Shown here one piece after another: positions 17,244 to 27,082 of a stretch of 36,081 bases of DNA; the first letter of the stretch is position 1; every line of letters begins with the position of its first letter. Origin of the DNA: JBBQYA01 sp038209155 (lineage in GTDB: Bacteria; Bacteroidota; Bacteroidia; Sphingobacteriales; Sphingobacteriaceae); NCBI GenBank assembly GCA_038209155.1, contig JBBQYA010000022.1, positions 1 to 36,081 on the forward strand, in the 5' to 3' direction. Below the pieces are notes generated by a model, which saw only the letters and a list, made by a program, of their open reading frames with translations, was not told the origin of the DNA and searched no databases. The translations under genes were made by a program, and so were the position numbers.

Positions 17244-20200
17244 TTAAAGTTGAATATTTAATCCTAAAGAATATACCGTAGGACGAGGATAAATATTATT
17301 ATCTATACCACCACCTACCTCTGGATCCAATCCAGAATAATTAGTGATAGTAAACACATTCTGTACGACAAAGGAAGCTTTTAGGGATGCTTTGTTTTTC
17401 AAAATTCTTCCAAAATTATACCCAATATTAATATTATCCATTCTGAAAAAAGTTGCATCTTCAATGTAAAGATCAGATCTATAGGTATTATCATTATAAG
17501 TTTGAAACCCAGTATTGAAGAAATCGGTAGTCAAATTATTTAAATAACCTGTTGGATTTGAAATGCCTGCTAAATTTCCTCTTTGAGAGGCAACGTTATT
17601 ATAAATATAGTTTCCGAATTGTGCTCTTGAAACAAAACCTAATGAGATTCTTTTATAAGCAATGTTTGAATTAAAACCTAAATAAAACCTAGGCTCAGGA
17701 TTTTTAAAATAATAAAAATCATCATCGTTTATAAGAGCATTGCCATTTGGTAAAGTATCTCCGTTAAGATTTGCAAATTGACCTTCTATTGGTTTACCGT
17801 TACTATCATAAATTTGCTGTAATACATAAAATGAATTTATTGGTAAACCTAAATTTTGATTTTGTATTGTATTTCCTGTTCCACCGCTTATGCCACCTGT
17901 TGCAATTCCTGCAAAATTTGCATCATTTATTAAGGTTATTTTAGTAACTTTATTTCTATTTCTAGAAAAATTAAATCCTATTTCCCAAGTCAAATCTTTC
18001 TTTGCAATAGGTACACCAGTCAAAGTAAATTCAATACCTTTATTTTCAATATTTCCTACATTAGTTAAGAGTCTATTAGAAAATGTTCCAGCAGGCACTG
18101 TAACTTCATTAATAAGATCAGATGTATATTTTTCATAGTAATCTATGCTTCCATATAATCTGTTGTTAAAAAAACCAAAATCTATACCTGCATTGTAAGT
18201 TTGCGTTTCTTCCCATTTAATAAATGGATCAAATTGATCTGGTTTCAAAGTTGTGTAAAAAGTATTTCCAAAGAAATAACCTGTAGTTGAATCTCCTCTA
18301 CTAAAGTTAGCAATAGAAGGATAATCAGAAAAAATATCTTGTTGTCCAACTACTCCATATCCTAATCTTATTTTTAAATCTGAAAAAATATTTAAATCTT
18401 TTACTAACTTTTCATCAATCACTCTCCATGCAAAAGCTACAGATGGAAATAATCCAAATCTTAAATCTTTATTAAATCTGGACGATCCATCGTTCCTGAG
18501 TGTAACTGTTAATAAATATTTCTCCCTAAAGTTATAATTTAACCTTCCATAAACAGATAAAAGAGCATTATCTGTAAAAAATGGAAATGGATTAGCAGAA
18601 AGAATTGTATCCTTTTTATCAGCGGTTTTTAAAGCAAAGGTTGGACTTTTAGTTTCAAAGTTTTGAAAAGAATATCCTACTGTTGCATCAATCTTGCTTT
18701 TAATGGAAGGAATTACTTTTACATAATTTGCATAAATTTCAAATAATTCATTCTGCTTTTGTTGTTCATATTCTGAAAATGTCCCTCTACCCTCAATTGG
18801 TTCTAATCTACCTGATGCAGAGTTTGAATCAACAAATACTGTTCCTCCACTATTTGATCTATCTGTTGCTAAATTAAGATTAAATCGTAATCCTGGTACA
18901 TATTTTAAACTATAATCCAAAGCAATATTTCCAAGAAAACGATTTACTTCACTTATATCTTGCCTTTGTTCTAATAAACCTAAAGGATTTCTTGCTGCTA
19001 AAGAATTTGGATTACCTGAATTATCTAACCATTCATAAAATCCACCATAATTTGAATTTCCAGATCTAACTGGTTGAGTTGGATCAAATGTTACAGCAGA
19101 ACCAATGGCTCCTTGATCTGCAAATTTATTTTCAGAATAAGAATATTTAGCATTTACATCTACTTTTAGAGAGTTTTTAAAAAAAGATGGACTTAAATTT
19201 AAAGATGGAGCTATTCGTTCTAACTTTGATGTTTTTAAAACGCCTTCTTGATTTAAGTAACCTATTGCTACTCTATAAGGAAGTTGTTTAATTCCACCCG
19301 TGATAGTTATATTATTGTCAGAGGTAAAAGCAGTTTGGTAAATTTCCTTTTGCCAATCGGTATTTGCACTTCCTAATAAATTTTTTTCAGCTACACTTCC
19401 GCTATCATTAACTAGTTTCCTAAATTCATCTGCAGTCAAAACATCAACAAATTTATTCACTTCAGAAATTGAGTTAAGTGTATTAAATCCCACATGGACT
19501 TTACCATCTCCTAATGCTCCTTTTTTGGTTGTGATTAAAATTACACCGTTTGCTGCTCTTGATCCATAAATAGCTGCTGCAGAAGCATCTTTCAAAACTG
19601 TATAATTCTCTATATCATTCGGATTAATTAAACTTAAAGGATTGGGTGCACCTGAAATTCCGCTATTATCAACTGGAACTCCGTCAATAACAAATAGAGG
19701 ATCGTTGCTTGCATTTAATGAAGTACCACCTCTAATTCTAATTCTGCTTCCAGAACCTGGTGCTCCACCATTAGAAGTAATCTGTACACCAGCAATCTTT
19801 CCAGTGATCAATTGTTCTGGAGTAGAAACTGCACCAGCATTAAAATCTTTGGAATTGATAGAAGTTACTGAACCTGTTAAATCTTTTTTAGCTACAGCCC
19901 CATATCCAATTACTACGGTTTCATTTAAATTAACAGAACCAGATTTAAATTTGAAATTCAAAACAGCATCTTGCCCAGAAGATACAGTAATTGATTGACG
20001 AAGGCCTTCGTATCCAATATAATTTGCAATAACCACATACGTTCCAGGTGCAACATTAGATATTTTAAAATTTCCGTCAATGTCCGTAGCTTCACCTTGG
20101 CGGGTACTTTCAATTACCACTGATACTCCTGGCAATGTCTCACCAGTTTCATCTTGAACCTTTCCACTAATGCTGGCATTTTGAGCCCATAGCTTGGAAA

Positions 20201-20258
20201 TTGTTAGAAATAACACCACAAAAGCAAAGAGGTGCTTTTTAAAGTAGATTTTTTTCAT
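17244..20258 (-). CDS. susC: SusC/RagA family TonB-dependent outer-membrane transporter
   Basis: This outer-membrane channel imports oligosaccharides, driven by TonB. It has 1004 residues. In order there is a signal peptide (1-26, ending LWAQ), a carboxypeptidase-regulatory-like Ig domain (about 27-105, ISGKVQDETGETLPGVSVVIE), a TonB-box-like ETVVIGYG at 113-120, and a plug domain with IRIRGGTS and PLFVIDGVPVDN near 172-198. A 22-strand-type barrel follows, ending in an aromatic/hydrophobic strand (YSLGLNIQL). No N-terminal anti-sigma-interacting extension is present, so it is not of the transducing kind. It lies upstream of susD and divergent from the GH31 gene. Confidence 0.97.
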   Translation of the reverse strand: MKKIYFKKHLFAFVVLFLTISKLWAQNASISGKVQDETGETLPGVSVVIESTRQGEATDIDGNFKISNVAPGTYVVIANYIGYEGLRQSITVSSGQDAVLNFKFKSGSVNLNETVVIGYGAVAKKDLTGSVTSINSKDFNAGAVSTPEQLITGKIAGVQITSNGGAPGSGSRIRIRGGTSLNASNDPLFVIDGVPVDNSGISGAPNPLSLINPNDIENYTVLKDASAAAIYGSRAANGVILITTKKGALGDGKVHVGFNTLNSISEVNKFVDVLTADEFRKLVNDSGSVAEKNLLGSANTDWQKEIYQTAFTSDNNITITGGIKQLPYRVAIGYLNQEGVLKTSKLERIAPSLNLSPSFFKNSLKVDVNAKYSYSENKFADQGAIGSAVTFDPTQPVRSGNSNYGGFYEWLDNSGNPNSLAARNPLGLLEQRQDISEVNRFLGNIALDYSLKYVPGLRFNLNLATDRSNSGGTVFVDSNSASGRLEPIEGRGTFSEYEQQKQNELFEIYANYVKVIPSIKSKIDATVGYSFQNFETKSPTFALKTADKKDTILSANPFPFFTDNALLSVYGRLNYNFREKYLLTVTLRNDGSSRFNKDLRFGLFPSVAFAWRVIDEKLVKDLNIFSDLKIRLGYGVVGQQDIFSDYPSIANFSRGDSTTGYFFGNTFYTTLKPDQFDPFIKWEETQTYNAGIDFGFFNNRLYGSIDYYEKYTSDLINEVTVPAGTFSNRLLTNVGNIENKGIEFTLTGVPIAKKDLTWEIGFNFSRNRNKVTKITLINDANFAGIATGGISGGTGNTIQNQNLGLPINSFYVLQQIYDSNGKPIEGQFANLNGDTLPNGNALINDDDFYYFKNPEPRFYLGFNSNIAYKRISLGFVSRAQFGNYIYNNVASQRGNLAGISNPTGYLNNLTTDFFNTGFQTYNDNTYRSDLYIEDATFFRMDNINIGYNFGRILKNKASLKASFVVQNVFTITNYSGLDPEVGGGIDNNIYPRPTVYSLGLNIQL

Positions 20259-20291
20259 TTAGTTGATTTTTTGTTAAGGAATTATTTATAA

Positions 20292-20341
20292 TTGAGAATT
20301 AAATAAGCGTCTAATTTACACACATATTTAAATATTCCAAA
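20292..20341. promoter_or_regulatory. Candidate divergent overlapping promoters, susC versus GH31
   Basis: The 87-bp divergent gap contains CTAATTTAC at 20311-20319. Read on the plus strand, TAATTTAC lies 17 bp after a TTG (20292-20294). Read on the minus strand, TAAATTAG lies 19 bp after a TTTG (20341-20338). Both are imperfect matches to TTG-N-TAnnTTTG, and the two -7 boxes overlap almost entirely, so the two promoters could not be occupied together. This is a prediction only. Confidence 0.35.
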
Positions 20342-20345
20342 TTTT

Positions 20346-22829
20346 ATGAGAATTCATAAGTTAACAATTGCTAAATCTTTAGTTTACATTATAATATTTT
20401 GCATTTCTGTTAAAATTCCAGCTTTAGCGCAAGTCGGAAATGTTGTAAATTTCGGCAACATGAAATCTTTCGTTCAAATAGACAATGGATTATCGATCAC
20501 AGGAGAGGAGGGAAATAGTTCAATTACTTTTATTTCTCCAAGCATTGTAAGAGTGAGAACCACTCGTGGAAAAATTGAAAAAGACTTCTCTTATGCTGTA
20601 ATTGAACAAAATAAACAGAAAGTTACATTCAATTTAAATGATAAAGAATCTCAAATTGAACTTATTTCTGATTCAATTATAGTGGTTGTGAATAAAAAAC
20701 CATTGAGAATTAATTTTTTAAATAAAGATGGATCAATAATCAATGAAGATGAAATAGGATTGGGAACTTCTTGGGTTGGTACAGAAGTTACTAATTATAA
20801 GAAAATGCAAGATGGAGAACGTTTTATTGGTTTAGGTGAAAAAACTGGACCTCTAGATCGTAGAGGAAATGGATATACCAACTGGAACACGGATGATTTT
20901 GGATATCATACCGATGCAGATCCATTATATGTTTCTATTCCCTTTTACATTGGGCTGCACCATAATTTAGCGTATGGAATTTTTTTAGACAATACTTATA
21001 AAACCTTATTCAATTTTGGAGCCTCCAATGATCGTTTTTCTTCTTTTGCAGCAGATGATGGCGATATGAATTATTATTTTATCCATCATAAAAGTGTAGC
21101 ATCTATTATAGAATCTTATACCTATTTAACTGGCAGAACTCCACTCCCACCTATGTGGAGTTTAGGTTTTCAGCAATGTAGATGGAGTTATTTTCCGGAT
21201 ACAGAAGTTTTAAGTATTGCAAAAACATTTAGAGAAAAGAAAATTCCAGCCGATGTAATCTATCTTGACATTAATTATATGGATGATTACAAAATCTTCA
21301 CATGGAACAAATCTCATTTTAAACAACCAGATAAATTAATTAGCGATTTAAAAAATATTGGTTTTAGAACTACAATAATTGTAGATCCCGGCATTAAAAC
21401 AGAAAAAAAATACAAAAGTTATGAAGAAGGAGTTGCTCAAAATCTATTTGTAAAATATCCAGACAGTACCAATTATTCAGGACAAGTTTGGCCTGGTTGG
21501 TGTCATTTTCCAGATTTTACTCAAGAAAAATCAAGATTATGGTGGGGAAATTCATTTAAAGGATATGTAGATAATGGAATTGAGGGTTTTTGGAATGATA
21601 TGAATGAACCAGCGAGCTGGGGACAATTTATGCCGAACAATATTTTGTTTGAATATGATGGATTGAAAGCTACTCATAAGCGTGCAAAAAACATTTACGG
21701 AATGGAAATGGCGCGAGCTACTTATGAGGGAACAAAAAAATTAATGAATGGAAAAAGGCCCTTTATCCTGACCCGTGCAGGTTTTGCAGGTTTGCAAAGA
21801 TATACTGCTTTATGGACTGGAGATAATCGATCGGAAGATGATCACATGTTGGCTGGAGTGAGATTGATAACCAGTTTGGGATTAAGTGGAGTGGCTTATG
21901 TGGGAATGGATGTAGGCGGTTTCACAGGAAATCCAAGTTCAGAATTATATCAAAGGTGGATGACTTTGGGTGCTTTCACTCCTTTTTACAGAGCTCACAC
22001 TAGTTATAATACCAAATCCGCTGAACCTTGGACTTTCGGAGAAGATGCAGAAGATAATGTGAGAAATTATATTCAATTGCGCTATAATCTTTTGCCTTAT
22101 TTATATTCCAATTTTTATGAAGCGAATCAAAATGGAATGCCAATAGCTCGTTCTATGGCTATTGAACATAGTTTTGATCCTAAAATTTATCAATCAGAAT
22201 ATCAGCAGCAATATTATTTTGGTAATGCGATGCTGATTGCACCATTTTTGAGTACACAGACTTTTGGAAAGGTTTATTTACCAAAAGGAGATTGGTTTGA
22301 CTTCTACAATGACAAAAAAATGAATGGAAATACAGAATTTATTGCAGAAGCTGGTTTGAATAGACTTCCAGTTTATATAAAAGGTGGAGCAATTATTCCA
22401 ATGCAATCTCCAATTCAGCATACAGAAGAAAAAGGAAATGATACCTTATATATACATTTGTATAAAGGAAGTAATTCGAGTTCATTTGTGTATTATGAAG
22501 ATGATGGAATAACGGATCAATCAGAAAAAGGAAAATTTTGCAAACGAAAAATGACCTATAATTCAAAATCGAATGAATTAATTTTGGATAAACAAGAAGG
22601 TGATTATTCCTCCAAATTTAAAATAGTAAAAGTGTTATTTCATGGTTTTGAAAACTCCGAAAAAATGAAAGTTAATAATTCTATAAAAAAATCAGAAAAA
22701 GCCTCGATCCGTTTTTTGAATAGTAGCATGTACGGAGAGATGCCAGTGAAAGCTGGTGAAATGAATGTAATTTCAGTCCCTTCTACTTCTATTACTTTTA
22801 ATAAGGAGATTATTAAATTTAACTGGTAG
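20346..22829 (+). CDS. Secreted GH31 family alpha-glucosidase
   Basis: This is a retaining glycoside hydrolase expected to release glucose (or xylose) from the non-reducing ends of alpha-linked oligosaccharides. It has 827 residues. A signal peptide (about 1-29, ending PALAQ) places it outside the cytoplasm. The N-terminal beta-sandwich is followed by a (beta/alpha)8 barrel beginning near RTPLPPMWSLGFQQCRWSYF (265-283). The catalytic nucleophile is D418 in WNDMNEP, and the acid/base is D493 in TGDN. YLDINYMDDYK and RAGFAG are further family motifs. The C-terminal beta domains lack a T9SS signal. It diverges from susC and is followed 43 bp later by an esterase gene. GH31 covers alpha-glucosidase, alpha-xylosidase and other specificities, and I cannot separate them here. 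Confidence 0.95.
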   Translation: MRIHKLTIAKSLVYIIIFCISVKIPALAQVGNVVNFGNMKSFVQIDNGLSITGEEGNSSITFISPSIVRVRTTRGKIEKDFSYAVIEQNKQKVTFNLNDKESQIELISDSIIVVVNKKPLRINFLNKDGSIINEDEIGLGTSWVGTEVTNYKKMQDGERFIGLGEKTGPLDRRGNGYTNWNTDDFGYHTDADPLYVSIPFYIGLHHNLAYGIFLDNTYKTLFNFGASNDRFSSFAADDGDMNYYFIHHKSVASIIESYTYLTGRTPLPPMWSLGFQQCRWSYFPDTEVLSIAKTFREKKIPADVIYLDINYMDDYKIFTWNKSHFKQPDKLISDLKNIGFRTTIIVDPGIKTEKKYKSYEEGVAQNLFVKYPDSTNYSGQVWPGWCHFPDFTQEKSRLWWGNSFKGYVDNGIEGFWNDMNEPASWGQFMPNNILFEYDGLKATHKRAKNIYGMEMARATYEGTKKLMNGKRPFILTRAGFAGLQRYTALWTGDNRSEDDHMLAGVRLITSLGLSGVAYVGMDVGGFTGNPSSELYQRWMTLGAFTPFYRAHTSYNTKSAEPWTFGEDAEDNVRNYIQLRYNLLPYLYSNFYEANQNGMPIARSMAIEHSFDPKIYQSEYQQQYYFGNAMLIAPFLSTQTFGKVYLPKGDWFDFYNDKKMNGNTEFIAEAGLNRLPVYIKGGAIIPMQSPIQHTEEKGNDTLYIHLYKGSNSSSFVYYEDDGITDQSEKGKFCKRKMTYNSKSNELILDKQEGDYSSKFKIVKVLFHGFENSEKMKVNNSIKKSEKASIRFLNSSMYGEMPVKAGEMNVISVPSTSITFNKEIIKFNW

Positions 22830-22872
22830 AACTTTTACTTTATTTAATTAAAAATTCCAAATAAAAATTTCA

Positions 22873-24282
22873 ATGAAATTCAATATAAATTTTAAAAAAA
22901 CCATTAGCTTAATTGCTATATCATTTTTCTTTTATTCAGCGTTTGCGCAGGTTACCATTTTACTAAAAGTGCCTTCTAATACTCCAATAAATGATTCTGT
23001 TTTTGTAGCTGGCGATTTTAATAATTGGAATCCGGGAAATAGCATTCATAAATTGACAAAAGTAAATGATAGTATCTTCACAATCATTTTGCCAGCCAGA
23101 ACGGGAACTATACTTTTCAAATTTACCAGAGGCGAATGGCCAAAAGGAGAAGTAACAAAAACTGGCGGATCGGTTGCCAACAGATCTTTCACATTTGGAA
23201 ACGGACAAACTATAAATCTTTCGGTTGGTAATTGGGAAGATTTAGCAGGTGGTGGTGGCGGACAGCATACTGCTAATGCAAATGTGAGCATAATGAGTCC
23301 TAATTTTTTTATGCCACAATTAAATAGAACCCGAAGAATTTGGATTTATTTACCTACAGATTATTCCACATCTACTAAGACTTATCCTGTAATTTATATG
23401 CACGATGGACAAAATTTATTTGATGCATTTTATTCTTTTTCTGGAGAATGGGGAGTGGACGAAAGTCTTGCAGCAAAACAAAATTTAGGAGATTTTGGTG
23501 CTATTGTAATTGGAATAGATAATGGCGGTAGCAATCGAATGAATGAATTGAATCCGTGGGTACATCCTTTATATGGTGGTGGACAAGGAAATCAGTACTT
23601 AGAATTTATTGTAAACACTTTGAAGCCTTATGTAGATTCTGCTTTTAGAACCAAACCAGATAGATTAAATACTGGAATAGCCGGAAGTTCTATGGGAGGT
23701 TTGATTTCTCTTTACGGCGGAATTAAATATCAAAATACATTTGGTAAAGTTGGAGTTTTCTCGCCAGCATTTTGGATTGCACCACAGCTATATTCCTATG
23801 TTAGAAATGCTCCAATAATCAATACTCCTAAAATATTCATCATCGGGGGTGGTAAAGAAAGTGCTAATTTGGAAAATGAAATGATTGCTATGGTGGATAC
23901 TTTAAATAATACTGGATATCCTTTATCACAAATAAATTATCAATTAAAACCAGATGGGCAACATAGTGAATGGTTTTGGAAAAGAGAGTTCCCAGCAGTT
24001 TATTCTTGGTTATTTAGTTCATCTGTAGGAATTAATGAAAATAAATCTTTTAATTTTTCTGTTTATCCAAACCCTGCAAAGGATGAAATAAATATAAAAG
24101 GAGATTTTATTTCTGATAAACTAATGGCAGAAATGAGTGATTCAACTGGAAAATTAATTTTTAAAAAGAAATTTAAAAGTGGGAAAAGCTTGGAACTCCC
24201 AGAAGTTAGTAATGGAGTTTATATATTAAAAATTACAGATGGAAAGCAAGTTGGAACTCGAAAGATTCTAATACAGGATTGA
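22873..24282 (+). CDS. Secreted CE1/EstD-like esterase with glucan-binding-like N-domain and T9SS tail
   Basis: The 469-residue product has four parts: a signal peptide (1-25, ending AFAQ); an immunoglobulin-like starch/glycogen-binding-type domain at about 26-120 with VFVAGDFNNWNP; an alpha/beta-hydrolase domain at about 140-385; and a T9SS type A sorting domain at 390-469 with FSVYPNPAKDEI and a closing RKILIQD. The hydrolase shows YPVIYMHDGQNLFD, the nucleophile elbow GSSMGG with S273, and H364 in GQHSEW, which fits the esterase D/enterochelin-esterase/feruloyl-esterase fold. It probably removes acyl groups from a polysaccharide or cleaves a glycosylated ester outside the cell. It follows the GH31 gene in the same direction and probably shares its transcript. 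Confidence 0.88.
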   Translation: MKFNINFKKTISLIAISFFFYSAFAQVTILLKVPSNTPINDSVFVAGDFNNWNPGNSIHKLTKVNDSIFTIILPARTGTILFKFTRGEWPKGEVTKTGGSVANRSFTFGNGQTINLSVGNWEDLAGGGGGQHTANANVSIMSPNFFMPQLNRTRRIWIYLPTDYSTSTKTYPVIYMHDGQNLFDAFYSFSGEWGVDESLAAKQNLGDFGAIVIGIDNGGSNRMNELNPWVHPLYGGGQGNQYLEFIVNTLKPYVDSAFRTKPDRLNTGIAGSSMGGLISLYGGIKYQNTFGKVGVFSPAFWIAPQLYSYVRNAPIINTPKIFIIGGGKESANLENEMIAMVDTLNNTGYPLSQINYQLKPDGQHSEWFWKREFPAVYSWLFSSSVGINENKSFNFSVYPNPAKDEINIKGDFISDKLMAEMSDSTGKLIFKKKFKSGKSLELPEVSNGVYILKITDGKQVGTRKILIQD

Positions 24283-24319
24283 TAGGTAATACTAAATCTA
24301 AAATTGTTAAAAACAAAAT

Positions 24320-26959
24320 CTAATCCTTTAGCATTTTTTGAATCTCATCTAGTTTCATTAGAGCTTCAATGGGAGTCAAAGAATTCACATCTAATCCGTT
24401 TAGTTTATCTCTTAAATTCACTAAAACAGGATCATCCAATTGAAAAATACTTAATTGAAAATCATTTCCAGCGGTTTTTGATTTAGATTTTTGAATCCTT
24501 GGTTTTGGATCTGAACCTTCTAAATTTCTATTGCTTTCTAATTGGGTTAATAACTGATTAGCTCTATTAATTACTTCTTTTGGAATACCTGCAATTTTTG
24601 CAACATGGATTCCAAAACTATGATTGCTTCCTCCTTCCACTAATTTTCTAAGAAATATAATTTTATCATCAATCTCTTTTACCGAAACATTATAATTTTT
24701 AATTCCTTGCATCAATGCCGACATTTCATTCAACTCATGGTAATGCGTTGCAAATAAGGTTTTCGCTTTTGCTGATGGATGATTGTGTAAATATTCTGCA
24801 ATGGCCCAAGCAATGCTAATTCCATCGTAAGTACTTGTTCCTCTGCCGATTTCATCCAAAATAATCAAACTCCTTGCAGAAATATTATTCAAAATAGTTG
24901 CCGTTTCATTCATTTCTACCATAAAAGTAGATTCGCCAGATGATAAATTATCGGATGCGCCTACACGAGTAAAAATCTTATCCACTATTCCTATTTTAGC
25001 TGCACTCGCGGGCACATAACTTCCCATGTGAGCCATCAAAACGATCAATCCTACTTGTCGCAGAAATGCAGATTTACCTGACATATTTGGCCCAGTAAGA
25101 ATAATTAATTGTTGAGAATTTGGATCTAAAAATAAATTATTAGAAATATATTGATCTCCTTGTTTTAATTTCTTTTCTATTACTGGATGCCTTCCATTTT
25201 TGATATCTAAAATAAAACTATCATCCAATTCTGGCTTGCAATATTTATTGGCAATTGCCAGTTCACTAAAATTTAATAAAACATCTAATTGAGCAATAAT
25301 TTCTGCATTTGTTTGTATCGGCTGAATAAATTGTGCAACAAAATCTATCAATTCACGATAAATTTCTTGCTCCAACTGAAATATTCTTTCCTCTGCTCCA
25401 ATAATTTTCTCCTCATATTCTTTTAATTCTGGAGTTATATATCGCTCTGCATTCACCAAGGTTTGTTTTCGAATCCAATCTGATGGAACTTTCTCTCTAT
25501 GCAAATGGGTAACTTCCAAAAAATATCCAAAAACACTGTTGTAAGAAATTTTTAAAGATGAAATTCCCGTATTTATAATTTCTCTTTGTTGTATTTCTAT
25601 TAAATAATCTTTCCCTGCAAAAGCTATTTTTCTTAATTCATCTAACGTTTCATTTATTCCAGAGGCAATTGCCCCTCCTTTTAAAATAGAAACTGGAGGT
25701 TCTACAATTAAATAGTTTTTTAGTCTTTCTATTAATTCTAGACACGGCATCAATTGTGATTTAAGCCTCAAAATTTCTGTATCGGTGCTATTTTCTGTAC
25801 TTGAAATAATTTCATTAATAGCTGATAAAGCAATTTGCAATTGTCGCAATTCTCTTGGCGAAATTTTCTTTAACGCCACTTTGGAAATCAATCTTTCTAT
25901 ATCGCCGACACTTTTTATATGGGTTTTTAAGGTATGAGCTAAAGATCTATTTTCTATTAAATAACTAACTACTTTTTGCCTTTGTTCTATTGGAATTCTT
26001 TGTTTCAATGGCATAAGCATCCATTTATACAAAAGTCTTGCTCCCATTGGAGTGAGAGTTTGATCCATAATTCCTAACAAAGTACTGCCACTATCGTTTA
26101 AACTTCCAACCAATTCTAAATTTCTGATCGTAAACCTATCCAACCACATAAATCGATCTTCTTCTATTCGAGTTATATTGGTGATATGTGCCAAATTATG
26201 ATGCTGAGCATCTTTTATATAATGCAGAACTGCACCAGCTGCAATGATTGCTAAGGGTAGATTTTCAATTCCAAAACCTTTGAAACTCAGGGTTTCAAAA
26301 TGATTTAACAAAATTTCCAAGGCATAATCGCGACCATAAACCCAATCATCAATCGAGTAAGTGTAATATTGGTCATTTAATAAACTACCGAAAATTTTAT
26401 TTTTCGAAGATTTACTTAATACTATTTCTGAGGGCGAATAAGAAACTAAAAGTTTGTCGATGTATTCCCAATTTCCTTGTGCTGTAAGAAATTCTCCAGT
26501 AGAAATGTCTAAAAAAGCGATTCCAAAAAAATCAGGTCGAGCATCTTCACAAAAAATAGCTGATAAATAGTTATTACTTTTTTGTCTAATAATATTTTCA
26601 TTGTAAGCCACACCAGGAGTAATCAATTCTGTTACTCCTCTTTTTACAATTGTTTTAGTGGTTTTTGGATCTTCTAATTGATCACAAATAGCAACTCTTT
26701 GTCCTGCTCGAACCAATTTAGGTAAATAATTATCTAAAGAATGATGCGGAAATCCAGCAAGTTCTACATGCGAAGCGGCTCCGTTTGCTCTTTTTGTTAA
26801 TACAATTCCTAATATGGAAGAAGCAATAATCGCATCTTGGCCAAATGTTTCGTAAAAATCTCCTACTCTAAAAAGTAATAAAGCGCCAGGATATTTTTGC
26901 TTCACCTTATTATACTGCTGCATTAAAGGTGTTTCTTTTATCTCTGTCGTCTTAGTCAA
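24320..26959 (-). CDS. mutS: DNA mismatch repair protein MutS
   Basis: MutS recognises base mismatches and small loops and starts methyl-independent or strand-directed repair with MutL. It has 879 residues. The mismatch-binding motif GDFYETFG has F35 and E37. The clamp/lever region follows, then the ATPase with Walker A GPNMSGKS (623-630), Walker B LIILDEIGRGTS (D702, E703) and FATHYHEL. All key residues are present, so it should be active. It converges with the esterase gene (37-bp gap, no hairpin) and diverges from the acidic-protein gene. Confidence 0.99.
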   Translation of the reverse strand: MTKTTEIKETPLMQQYNKVKQKYPGALLLFRVGDFYETFGQDAIIASSILGIVLTKRANGAASHVELAGFPHHSLDNYLPKLVRAGQRVAICDQLEDPKTTKTIVKRGVTELITPGVAYNENIIRQKSNNYLSAIFCEDARPDFFGIAFLDISTGEFLTAQGNWEYIDKLLVSYSPSEIVLSKSSKNKIFGSLLNDQYYTYSIDDWVYGRDYALEILLNHFETLSFKGFGIENLPLAIIAAGAVLHYIKDAQHHNLAHITNITRIEEDRFMWLDRFTIRNLELVGSLNDSGSTLLGIMDQTLTPMGARLLYKWMLMPLKQRIPIEQRQKVVSYLIENRSLAHTLKTHIKSVGDIERLISKVALKKISPRELRQLQIALSAINEIISSTENSTDTEILRLKSQLMPCLELIERLKNYLIVEPPVSILKGGAIASGINETLDELRKIAFAGKDYLIEIQQREIINTGISSLKISYNSVFGYFLEVTHLHREKVPSDWIRKQTLVNAERYITPELKEYEEKIIGAEERIFQLEQEIYRELIDFVAQFIQPIQTNAEIIAQLDVLLNFSELAIANKYCKPELDDSFILDIKNGRHPVIEKKLKQGDQYISNNLFLDPNSQQLIILTGPNMSGKSAFLRQVGLIVLMAHMGSYVPASAAKIGIVDKIFTRVGASDNLSSGESTFMVEMNETATILNNISARSLIILDEIGRGTSTYDGISIAWAIAEYLHNHPSAKAKTLFATHYHELNEMSALMQGIKNYNVSVKEIDDKIIFLRKLVEGGSNHSFGIHVAKIAGIPKEVINRANQLLTQLESNRNLEGSDPKPRIQKSKSKTAGNDFQLSIFQLDDPVLVNLRDKLNGLDVNSLTPIEALMKLDEIQKMLKD

Positions 26960-26988
26960 AATTTATTTTTTTATTTGGCTAAAATACA

Positions 26989-27015
26989 AAAGCTACCTAG
27001 ATTATTGGTAGCTTT
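26989..27015. promoter_or_regulatory. Inverted repeat between mutS and the acidic-protein gene
   Basis: A 9-bp perfect inverted repeat (AAAGCTACC and GGTAGCTTT, 9-base loop) lies in the divergent gap, 30 bp upstream of the mutS start. It looks like a weak bidirectional terminator, but neither flanking transcript should end here. It may be an operator or a leader hairpin. The role is unknown. Confidence 0.45.
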
Positions 27016-27082
27016 AATTTCTTAATAACCTATTTCGGCATAGCAATTGGCTGAAAGAAATTATAGTTTAATTCTTAATATT

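Noticed and set aside
27047..27082. TTG start for the acidic protein adding 12 residues
   Set aside because: An ATG at 27083 gives a typical N-terminus. The added residues (AERNYSLILNI) look like translated leader.
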